Assembly: GCA_937928195.1 (NCBI GenBank)
Contig: CALEYZ010000097.1
Location: 1-13,632 of the forward strand
Reading direction: 5' to 3'
DNA length: 13,632 nucleotides
From: an uncultured Limnohabitans sp.
Lineage (GTDB): Bacteria; Pseudomonadota; Gammaproteobacteria; Burkholderiales; Burkholderiaceae_C
How positions within the stretch are numbered: the stretch's first letter is position 1; each line of letters starts with the position of its first letter. The notes beneath the pieces were generated by a model. It had not been told where the DNA came from, searched no databases, and worked only from the letters and a program-made list of their open reading frames with translations. Shown here one piece after another: positions 5,973-12,065 of this stretch. Both the position numbers and the translations under genes were made by a program.

Positions 5973-6584
5973 ATGACGATGGCCACCACTGCTTCAAGCA
6001 CTGCGCTTCCACAAAGCGCAGTTGAAAAAGCGTGGGTGTTGTTAGAGTCTTTGACCGACCCAGAAATTCCGGTAGTCACTTTGCGCGAGTTAGGTATCTT
6101 GCGCGATGTGCGCACTGCTGTTGCACAAGATGGCAGCGAACAATTGGAAGTGGTCATCACGCCCACCTACAGTGGCTGCCCTGCCATGGGTCAAATTGAA
6201 GACGATGTGCACCAGTTGCTACAAGCGCATGGCTTGAAGGGCAAAGTCAAAACACAACTGGCCCCTGCGTGGACCACCGACTGGATCACGCCAGAGGCCA
6301 AAGAAAAGTTGCGTGCTTATGGCATTGCACCGCCTCATAGCGGCGCTGACCATGATTGCCAAACGCCAAGTGGCAAAGTGAATGGCACTGGCACCTCCAG
6401 CATCATCCAATTTGCAGCCCGCAGCGCCAGCAATCCAGGTCGCCATGAACAGTTGGCTGTGCCCTGCCCGCAATGCAATTCGCACAACACCACCGAAACA
6501 TCTCACTTTGGCTCCACCGCCTGCAAAGCGCTTTACCGCTGCCTTGACTGCATGGAGCCGTTTGATTATTTCAAACCGTATTGA
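5973..6584 (+). CDS. paaD: Phenylacetate degradation protein PaaD (MIP18/zinc-ribbon family)
   Basis: 203 residues. PaaD is needed for the epoxidase in vivo and is thought to help Fe-S or metal assembly, since its first half is a MIP18/SufT-like domain: DPEIPVVTLRELGILRDV (29-46) and TPTYSGCP with C69. The second half ends in a zinc ribbon, with paired cysteines C165/C168 and C190/C193, and the terminal LDCMEPFDYFKPY typical of PaaD. A lower-complexity linker of about 30 residues (around 123-155) separates them. No clear ribosome site precedes the ATG at 5973; a second in-frame ATG is 6 bases on. It begins 21 bases after paaC, so coupling to upstream ribosomes is likely. Confidence 0.95.
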   Translation: MTMATTASSTALPQSAVEKAWVLLESLTDPEIPVVTLRELGILRDVRTAVAQDGSEQLEVVITPTYSGCPAMGQIEDDVHQLLQAHGLKGKVKTQLAPAWTTDWITPEAKEKLRAYGIAPPHSGADHDCQTPSGKVNGTGTSSIIQFAARSASNPGRHEQLAVPCPQCNSHNTTETSHFGSTACKALYRCLDCMEPFDYFKPY

Positions 6585-6590
6585 TTCACC

Positions 6591-7691
6591 ATGACCGCTT
6601 TCAAATTTCACGATCTGCCAGTTTCTAACATCACGCCCGAAGCGGCCGGTGCAGTGGCCATCACTTTGCAAGTGCCCGACGCATTGCGCAGTGGCTTCAA
6701 TTTCAAAGCAGGTCAATTCTTAACGCTGCGCGCCACCATCGATGGCCATGATGTGCGCCGCAGTTATTCCATCAGCTCTTCACAAAATTCTTACGCACAC
6801 AACGGCACCTTAGAAGTCGGCATTCGCCCTGTGCAAGGCGGTGTGTTTTCTAACTGGGCTGCAACACAATTGAAGGTGGGCGATGTGCTTCGTGTCATGC
6901 CCGCTGATGGCCGCTTCATCGTCCAACGACCACGCGCCATTCACCGTGTTGGCTTTGCGGCAGGCTCGGGCATCACCCCCATCTTGTCCATTTTGGCCAG
7001 CACCCTCGAAGAACAACCTGAATCCAAATTCACCTTGGTCTATGGCAATCGCCGCATGGACAGCGTGATGTTCAACGAAGCGCTGCAAGACCTCAAAGAC
7101 CGTTACCCCAACCGACTCACGCTCATTCATGTGCTGTCACGCCAGGCCCAAGAAGTGCCTTTGCTAGAAGGCCGCATTGACGAAGCCAAGGTCAAAGAAA
7201 TTGTGGCCAGCCTCTTGCCTGCTGCCAGCATGGACGAGGTCTTCATTTGCGGGCCTGACGCCATGATTGAAGCCACCGAAAAAGCTTTGCTGGAAGTGGG
7301 CGTGCCTGCGCGCAACATTCGCACAGAGCGATTCACATCACCCACCTTAGAGGCCTTGCCAGCAGACGCACGCAAGCAAGTGGTCTTGGGCCACGCGCCT
7401 GAATCCAAAGGCGATGTGGCACTGACAGTGGTGCTAGACGGCAAGAAGCATCAAATGCAAATGTCGGCCACGGACAAAATTTTGGATGTGGCATTGGCCG
7501 CAGGCTTGGACCTGCCCTACTCATGCAAAGGTGGCGTGTGCTGCACCTGCCGCGCCAAAGTGATGCAAGGCACTGTGGCCATGGAAAAGAACTTCACGCT
7601 AGAAAACTGGGAAACAGAACAAGGCTTTGTGCTCAGCTGCCAAGCCAAACCCACTAGCAAACAAGTGGTGATGAGTTTTGATGAGCGGTAA
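6591..7691 (+). CDS. paaE: 1,2-phenylacetyl-CoA epoxidase reductase PaaE
   Basis: 366 residues. PaaE passes electrons from NAD(P)H to the PaaA diiron centre. Domains in order: FAD-binding barrel (RSYSIS at 57-62), NAD-binding domain (GSGITP at 125-130, CGP at 220-222) and a C-terminal plant-type [2Fe-2S] ferredoxin with ligands C312, C317, C320 and C350 (CX4CX2C...C). All key residues are present. The ATG is 6 bases after the paaD stop with no visible ribosome site, so translation probably depends on paaD. No later paa genes (paaG, F, Z, J, K) follow; they must lie elsewhere. Confidence 0.98.
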   Translation: MTAFKFHDLPVSNITPEAAGAVAITLQVPDALRSGFNFKAGQFLTLRATIDGHDVRRSYSISSSQNSYAHNGTLEVGIRPVQGGVFSNWAATQLKVGDVLRVMPADGRFIVQRPRAIHRVGFAAGSGITPILSILASTLEEQPESKFTLVYGNRRMDSVMFNEALQDLKDRYPNRLTLIHVLSRQAQEVPLLEGRIDEAKVKEIVASLLPAASMDEVFICGPDAMIEATEKALLEVGVPARNIRTERFTSPTLEALPADARKQVVLGHAPESKGDVALTVVLDGKKHQMQMSATDKILDVALAAGLDLPYSCKGGVCCTCRAKVMQGTVAMEKNFTLENWETEQGFVLSCQAKPTSKQVVMSFDER

Positions 7692-7698
7692 TAAACGC

Positions 7699-7764
7699 CG
7701 TAAATTCAGGAATTAAGTCGCGTAAATTACGGAATCAAAGCCCGTAAATCTCGGAATGAAGATC
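7699..7764. repeat. Three direct repeats at an exact 22-bp period
   Basis: Copies begin at 7699, 7721 and 7743: CGTAAATTCAGGAATTAAG, CGTAAATTACGGAATCAAAG and CGTAAATCTCGGAATGAAG. Shared positions give CGTAAAT-N2-(A/C)GGAAT-N-AA. A 22-bp period is about two helical turns, so equivalent bases face the same side, as in operator or iteron arrays. The first copy also contains the inverted pair AATTC/GAATT. The array starts 8 bases after the paaE stop and ends about 155 bases before parD. What binds it, if anything, is unknown. Confidence 0.75.
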
Positions 7765-7776
7765 GTCATTCCTATT

Positions 7777-7800
7777 CTTTCATCTGCAAGCAAATGAAAG
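7777..7800 (+). terminator. Hairpin downstream of paaE, possible weak terminator
   Basis: CTTTCAT (7777-7783) and ATGAAAG (7794-7800) form a perfect 7-bp stem with a 10-base loop. No T-run follows, so intrinsic termination of the paa transcript here would be inefficient. No better candidate exists before parD. Confidence 0.25.
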
Positions 7801-7875
7801 TACCTCATTGTTCTTTTCAGATTCAATGGATATCTGACTAAGCGTTGCAAGGACAAATGATGATCAAAACAGACA

Positions 7876-7894
7876 ATTGGCATAATATGCCAAT
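7876..7894. promoter_or_regulatory. 19-bp palindromic operator upstream of parDE
   Basis: ATTGGCATA, a single central A, then TATGCCAAT: perfect 9-bp arms. The centre contains CATAAT/TAATAT, which could serve as the -10 box, although no good -35 is seen. It ends 22 bases before the parD start. ParD-type antitoxins repress their own promoter through such palindromes, so this is the likely autoregulatory site. Confidence 0.7.
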
Positions 7895-7916
7895 ATCCCT
7901 CACCAAGGACACTCCC

Positions 7917-8198
7917 ATGCCTACTCGAAACGTCGTACTTACAGAGCATCAAGCCGCCTTGATTGAACGGTTGGTCACCAGCGGTCGCTACCAAAACGCC
8001 AGTGAAGTATTGCGAGAAGGTCTTCGGATGGTCGAGCAGCGCGAGAAAGAAGACGCCAATCGCCTTCAGGCCCTGAGGGAAGCAATGGAATTGGGTATGG
8101 CAGACTTTGAGGCTGGTAGATACAAGCAGTTTGATACGAAGGAGTCATTGCGTGCTCACCTGAAGTCTATTGTTGCCAAAGCTGCGGCAGCAGCATGA
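7917..8198 (+). CDS. parD: ParD-family antitoxin
   Basis: 93 residues from the ATG at 7917, chosen because an AAGGA site lies 8 bases upstream and MPTRNVVLTEHQ is the usual start; the open frame upstream runs through the operator. Residues 4-44 form the ribbon-helix-helix domain: strand NVVLTE, then helices through LIERLVTSGRYQNASEVLRE to VEQRE. The rest (QALREAMELGMADFEAG) is the toxin-binding tail typical of ParD, with an alanine-rich end. It neutralises the ParE-type toxin encoded by the next gene, which it overlaps by 4 bases (ATGA). Antitoxin-first order and overlap are standard for this family. Confidence 0.92.
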   Translation: MPTRNVVLTEHQAALIERLVTSGRYQNASEVLREGLRMVEQREKEDANRLQALREAMELGMADFEAGRYKQFDTKESLRAHLKSIVAKAAAAA

Positions 8199-8539
8199 GC
8201 TTCAATTGGCGTATCCAGCAAACTGATCAAGTTGAAGTAGATTTAATAAGTATCTATCTCTGGACTGCTAATACGTTTGGTAAGAATCAAGCAGAAAAAT
8301 ACATAGAAACCATCACATCAGCCATTGAGGCTCTTGTGATTGGCCCATACCTTCAAGGAAGTAAAGCTAGAGACGATATTGGCCAAGGCATTCGACTTTT
8401 ACACGTAAAACGGAAAGGCAAAAAAGGGCGCCATTTCGTGATGTTCAAACCAATGGATGATCAAACTATTCTGGTTATTCGCTTGCTTCATGACAGAGCA
8501 GACCCAACCAGAGATTCACTGGAACTTATGAACGATTAG
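8195..8539 (+). CDS. parE: ParE-family toxin (RelE/ParE superfamily)
   Basis: 114 residues. The pattern fits ParE toxins: an N-terminal helix pair (VDLISIYLWTANTFGKNQAE, then YIETITSAIEALVIGP), a G-S-KARDDIGQGIRLLHVKRKGKKGRH strand region and the terminal FVMFKPMDDQTILVIRLLHDRADP block. ParE toxins studied so far poison DNA gyrase; this one is untested and other targets occur in the superfamily. All expected segments are present, so the module looks complete. It ends 25 bases before the stop of convergent metF, with no terminator visible between. Confidence 0.9.
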   Translation: MSFNWRIQQTDQVEVDLISIYLWTANTFGKNQAEKYIETITSAIEALVIGPYLQGSKARDDIGQGIRLLHVKRKGKKGRHFVMFKPMDDQTILVIRLLHDRADPTRDSLELMND

Positions 8540-8564
8540 CAGTGATAAAAGTACCTCTAACTGA

Positions 8565-9392
8565 TTAAGCCAATCGCTTTAACAACTCCAAGGTCGTCGC
8601 ACTCTGGTTCATCGTATAAAAGTGCAGCGCAGGCACTCCCGCATTGCGCAACTGATCGCACAAATCGGCCACCACATCCAAGCCAAAGGCCTTGATCGAA
8701 GCGGTGTCATCGCCAAAGCCTTGCAGGCGCAAACGAATCCAACGCGGAATTTCTGCGCCGCATGCATCAGAAAACCTGAGCAACTGTGTTGAGCTGGTAA
8801 TGGGCATGATGCCAGGCACCACAGGCACATCCACACCCAACTTGTGCGCATCGTCCACAAAGCGGAAGTACGCATCCGAGTTGTAGAAGTACTGCGTAAT
8901 GGCCGAGTTAGCGCCCGCCTTCACCTTAGAAACAAAGGCCTGCAAATCAGACTCTGGCGATTTAGCCTGCGGATGAACTTCAGGATAAGCCGCCACTTCA
9001 ATGTGGAAGTCGTCACCTGTTTCTTTGCGAATAAACGCTACCAAATCGGAAGCGTAATGAAACGCACCGCCCATGCCGTAACCACTGGGCAAATCACCGC
9101 GCAAGGCCACCAAGCGCTTCACGCCCATGGCTTTCAAGGTGGCCAGTTCTTTGCGCACAGATTCTTCGCTGGCACCAATGCAAGAAAAATGAGAAGCGGC
9201 CGAGACGCCCTCTTTCAAAATCTCGCCCACGGTACCAAAGGTGCCTTCTTGCGTCGAGCCGCCAGCGCCATAAGTGACAGAGCAAAACTCAGGTGCTTGC
9301 GTGTACAGCTGTTGACGCACAGCGCGCAGTTTCTCCGCACCTTCCGGTGTTTTGGGTGGAAAAAATTCAAAGCTAACTGGTAATTTTTTCAT
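8565..9392 (-). CDS. metF: 5,10-methylenetetrahydrofolate reductase MetF
   Basis: 275 residues from the ATG at 9392; an in-frame TTG three codons upstream is an alternative. MetF reduces methylene-THF to methyl-THF with FAD, providing the methyl group for methionine synthesis. Visible marks are SFEFFPPKT (catalytic Glu at residue 9), TYGAGGST(Q)EGT, ALRGDLP with D100 near FAD, EVAAYPEVHP, the QYFYNSD substrate segment and GIMPI. The family's short bacterial form has a longer N-terminus in E. coli (296 residues). The ribosome site is only GAGAG close to the start. It is last in the minus-strand cluster after ahcY and the tlyA-like gene, a common burkholderial neighbourhood. Confidence 0.97.
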   Translation of the reverse strand: MKKLPVSFEFFPPKTPEGAEKLRAVRQQLYTQAPEFCSVTYGAGGSTQEGTFGTVGEILKEGVSAASHFSCIGASEESVRKELATLKAMGVKRLVALRGDLPSGYGMGGAFHYASDLVAFIRKETGDDFHIEVAAYPEVHPQAKSPESDLQAFVSKVKAGANSAITQYFYNSDAYFRFVDDAHKLGVDVPVVPGIMPITSSTQLLRFSDACGAEIPRWIRLRLQGFGDDTASIKAFGLDVVADLCDQLRNAGVPALHFYTMNQSATTLELLKRLA

Positions 9393-9445
9393 CGCTCTCA
9401 ATGAGCCCGCTTATTCAGCCAACTCAATCAATTTGTTCTGATACT

Positions 9446-10252
9446 TCAGTCTTCTAAGGGTTTGGTCGCCTGCACAAAAAACTCACGATTGCCATCGCCA
9501 CCTTCAATGGCGCTGTCATACCAACCGGTCACTTTCAAACCCAACTCTTTGAGCGAGGTGCGAATGCGTTTTTCAATCACGGGGTACATGGCGGGGTCTT
9601 TGACCAAGCCGTTTTTGCCAATGTTCTCGGGCTGCAATTCAAACTGGGGCTTCACCAACATCAAAAGCGTGCCGCCCGGTTTCAAAAATGGCACCACACC
9701 TGGCAGCACCAGCGTCAAGGAGATGAAGGACACATCGCCCACCATCACATCAAAGCCAGCTTCTGCATCGGGAATGCGCTCGTCGTCGGGCATCAGCTCG
9801 CGAGCATTCACACCTTCAATGCAAATGACGCGGGCATCTTCACGCACACGCGGGTGCACTTGGCCGTGGCCCACATCGATGCCCACCACTTCAGAAGCAC
9901 CGTTCAACAGCAAGCACTCGGTAAAACCGCCGGTGCTCTGCCCCACATCCAAACAACGCAGGCCAGACACAGAAACGCCACTGTCACGCAGTGCGCCTTC
10001 CAGCTTCAAGCCGCCGCGCGACACGTACTTGGATTCGGAGTCGTCCAGCAACACAATTTCTGCATCGCTGGGCACCTCGTCTTTGTTCTTGTTGATCTTG
10101 CGCCATTCCACGGAAGACTTCACAGCCTCCACCACGGCCGTAGGCAAAGCGCCCGGTGGCGTGCGCCACTGAACGCCCGCCGCAATCAGCCGCTGGGCCT
10201 GTGAACGAGACGCGGCCAAGCCGCGCTCTACTAACAATTGGTCAATGCGCAA
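9446..10252 (-). CDS. tlyA: TlyA-family rRNA (cytidine-2'-O)-methyltransferase with TTG start
   Basis: 268 residues. An N-terminal S4 RNA-binding domain (MRIDQLLVERGLAASRSQAQ) is followed by an FtsJ-like SAM domain with LDVGQSTGGFT (101-111) and GIDVGHGQVHP (124-134). The K-D-K-E catalytic tetrad of 2'-O-methyltransferases appears as K83, D173, K201 and E257. TlyA methylates cytidines in 16S and/or 23S rRNA in other bacteria; the target here is not known. The family start falls on a TTG at 10252-10250, with no ATG or GTG nearby, and the ribosome site is poor (GGATCGGATC). It lies 20 bases after the ahcY stop and 53 before metF. Its product SAH would be the substrate of AhcY next door. Confidence 0.9.
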   Translation of the reverse strand: MRIDQLLVERGLAASRSQAQRLIAAGVQWRTPPGALPTAVVEAVKSSVEWRKINKNKDEVPSDAEIVLLDDSESKYVSRGGLKLEGALRDSGVSVSGLRCLDVGQSTGGFTECLLLNGASEVVGIDVGHGQVHPRVREDARVICIEGVNARELMPDDERIPDAEAGFDVMVGDVSFISLTLVLPGVVPFLKPGGTLLMLVKPQFELQPENIGKNGLVKDPAMYPVIEKRIRTSLKELGLKVTGWYDSAIEGGDGNREFFVQATKPLED

Positions 10253-10272
10253 AATGATCCGATCCGAACAAA

Positions 10273-11706
10273 TTAATAACGGTAAGTGTCTGGCTTGTAA
10301 GGGCCGTTTTTAGACACACCAATGTAGGCAGCTTGCGCATCTGACAACTCGGTCAACATGGCGCCCACCTTCATCAGGTGCAAGCGTGCCACTTTCTCGT
10401 CCAGGTGCTTGGGCAACACATAGACCTTGCCGTTTTCGTATGCATCAGGGCGCGTGAACAATTCAATTTGCGCAATGGTTTGATTGGCAAAAGAAGAGCT
10501 CATCACAAAGCTGGGGTGACCTGTGCCGCAACCCAAGTTCACCAAGCGGCCTTTGGCCAACATGATGATGCGCTTGCCATCAGGGAACACAATGTGATCG
10601 ACCTGGGGCTTGATTTCTTCCCATGTGTATTTTTCAACAGAGGCAATGTCGATCTCGTTGTCGAAGTGGCCAATGTTACAAACGATGGCCTGGTCTTTCA
10701 TCTTGGCCATGTGGTCGTGCGTGATCACGTGCTTGTTGCCCGTGGCGGTTACGAAGATGTCGGCCTTGTCTGCGGCGTAGTCCATGGTGACCACTTTGTA
10801 GCCTTCCATGGCGGCTTGCAAAGCGTTGATGGGGTCAATCTCAGTCACCCACACTTGGGCGCTCAAAGCGCGCAAGGCTTGGGCAGAACCTTTGCCCACG
10901 TCGCCGTAGCCAGCCACCACAGCCACTTTGCCAGCGATCATCACGTCGGTGGCGCGCTTGATGCCGTCCACCAAAGATTCGCGGCAGCCGTACAAGTTGT
11001 CGAACTTGCTCTTGGTCACCGAGTCGTTCACGTTGATGGCACGGAACATCAAGGTGCCTTTGGCCGACATTTCTTTCAGGCGGTGCACGCCGGTGGTGGT
11101 CTCTTCGGTCACGCCAATGATCTCAGCGCTCTTGCGGCTGTACCAGGTCGGGTCCTGCGCCAGCTTGGCCTTGATCGAATTGAACAGGCAGGTTTCTTCT
11201 TCACTGGTCGGGTTGGCGATCAGGCTGGCATCTTTCTCGGCGCGCTTGCCCAGGTGCATCAGCAGCGTGGCATCGCCGCCATCGTCCAGGATCATGTTGG
11301 GGCCTTCGCCCGGTGTGCCCGCCGCACCAAAGTCAAAAATACGGTGCGTGTAATCCCAATAGTCGGCCAGCGTCTCGCCCTTGATGGCGAACACGGGCGT
11401 GCCCTTGGCAGCAATCGCGGCTGCAGCGTGGTCCTGGGTCGAGAAGATGTTGCACGAGGCCCAACGCACATCGGCGCCCAGGGCCTGCAAGGTCTCGATC
11501 AGCACGGCCGTCTGGATGGTCATGTGCAGCGAACCGGTGATGCGCGCGCCCTTCAGGGGCTGGCTCTTGGCAAACTCTTCGCGGATGGCCATCAGGCCGG
11601 GCATCTCGGTTTCAGCGATCTTGATCTCTTTGCGGCCCCAGTCGGCCAGGCCAATGTCGGCGATCACGCAATCCGCATTGACAGCGGTTTTCAAAGGTGC
11701 ATTCAT
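10273..11706 (-). CDS. ahcY: S-adenosylhomocysteine hydrolase (adenosylhomocysteinase)
   Basis: 477 residues from the ATG at 11706, which has GGAG about 9 bases upstream; the open frame extends 17 codons further but that part is leader RNA. AhcY splits SAH to adenosine and homocysteine, relieving product inhibition of methyltransferases. Marks are the substrate segment GSLHMTIQTAVLIETL (58-73), FSTQDHAAAA, NVNDSVTKSKFDNLYG (225-240), the NAD-binding AGYGDVGKG (265-273) and the C-terminal KPDTYRY (471-477), which contributes to the neighbouring subunit's NAD site. The bacterial insert near residues 150-190 is present. Expression is under an SAH riboswitch (11793-11878), so rising SAH should switch it on. 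Confidence 0.98.
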   Translation of the reverse strand: MNAPLKTAVNADCVIADIGLADWGRKEIKIAETEMPGLMAIREEFAKSQPLKGARITGSLHMTIQTAVLIETLQALGADVRWASCNIFSTQDHAAAAIAAKGTPVFAIKGETLADYWDYTHRIFDFGAAGTPGEGPNMILDDGGDATLLMHLGKRAEKDASLIANPTSEEETCLFNSIKAKLAQDPTWYSRKSAEIIGVTEETTTGVHRLKEMSAKGTLMFRAINVNDSVTKSKFDNLYGCRESLVDGIKRATDVMIAGKVAVVAGYGDVGKGSAQALRALSAQVWVTEIDPINALQAAMEGYKVVTMDYAADKADIFVTATGNKHVITHDHMAKMKDQAIVCNIGHFDNEIDIASVEKYTWEEIKPQVDHIVFPDGKRIIMLAKGRLVNLGCGTGHPSFVMSSSFANQTIAQIELFTRPDAYENGKVYVLPKHLDEKVARLHLMKVGAMLTELSDAQAAYIGVSKNGPYKPDTYRY

Positions 11707-11792
11707 GTTGTGCGCTCCAAAGCAATGTGAATAAGCCACACGCGTGAATGAAAGCACTGAATGGGGACAAACAGGCTCACCGCACGTCGAGT
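11707..11792 (-). promoter_or_regulatory. Expression platform between riboswitch and ahcY
   Basis: The ahcY ribosome site contains GGAGCG (11713-11718), the same hexamer found in the aptamer's 5' strand (11867-11872). The aptamer's 3' strand CGCTC (11797-11801) could pair with either. That suggests SAH binding holds CGCTC in the aptamer and frees the ribosome site. No terminator with a T-run is seen, so control is probably on translation. This mechanism is inferred from the sequence. Confidence 0.5.
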
Positions 11793-11878
11793 GGATGAGC
11801 GTCGTTGCTGTATGAAGGTTCCGAGCCTCACGCCTGCTGCCAGCTGAAAACTGGTAGGCGCTGCAACGCTCCTCGGAA
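11793..11878 (-). promoter_or_regulatory. SAH riboswitch in the ahcY leader
   Basis: Minus-strand sequence fits the S-adenosylhomocysteine aptamer: TTCCGAGGAGCGTTGCAGC at the 5' end, a stem-loop (CCAG...CTGG) in the middle, GAGGCTCGGAA closing the first helix, and GCAACGACGCTCATCC at the 3' end. TTCCGAG pairs with CTCGGAA; GAGCG and TTGC pair with CGCTC and GCAA to form the pseudoknot-like long-range helix. SAH riboswitches are known upstream of ahcY in this group and activate on SAH binding. The aptamer begins almost at the predicted transcription start. Confidence 0.93.
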
Positions 11879-11902
11879 TGGCGTGATTATAAAGCCACGC
11901 CA
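11879..11902 (-). promoter_or_regulatory. ahcY promoter: consensus TATAAT inside an inverted repeat
   Basis: TATAAT (11886-11891) is a perfect -10 box, with transcription expected to start near 11879. No good -35 lies at the right distance. The box sits between TGGCGTG and CACGCCA arms (11879-11885 and 11896-11902), a perfect 7-bp inverted repeat with a 10-base centre, which looks like an operator for an unidentified regulator. Confidence 0.7.
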
Positions 11903-12065
11903 GTGGCAACTGTGGGGGCGACGCCACCGCCGTGATGCTGCACCAGCAAACAAGCCCCCATCGCACTGTGTGCGGGTCTCCTGCAAAGTAAAATCACCCC
12001 ATCGCGGCCACTGACTGGCTGCCCGCTCTGCGCCCTTTGCGGCGCCATCCTGATCAGGACCCCTT
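11903..12065 (+). promoter_or_regulatory. prfC upstream region with weak promoter candidate
   Basis: TAAAAT (11989-11994) is a possible -10 box without a convincing -35; it would give a leader of about 65 bases. A small GC hairpin (GCGCC/GGCGC, 12030-12045) and an AGGA ribosome site (12056-12059) follow. Nothing else was recognised between the ahcY promoter and prfC. Confidence 0.3.

Noticed and set aside
7699..7764. Repeats behind paaE as a CRISPR array
   Set aside because: The repeat period is only 22 bp with about 3-bp spacers, there are three imperfect copies and no cas genes.
10378..11730. 450-codon plus-strand ORF opposite ahcY
   Set aside because: It is the complement of ahcY and its leader; the ahcY frame has all family motifs.
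11703..11966. 87-codon minus-strand ORF through the ahcY leader
   Set aside because: It spans the promoter, the SAH riboswitch and the ahcY start; the RNA structure explains the sequence better.
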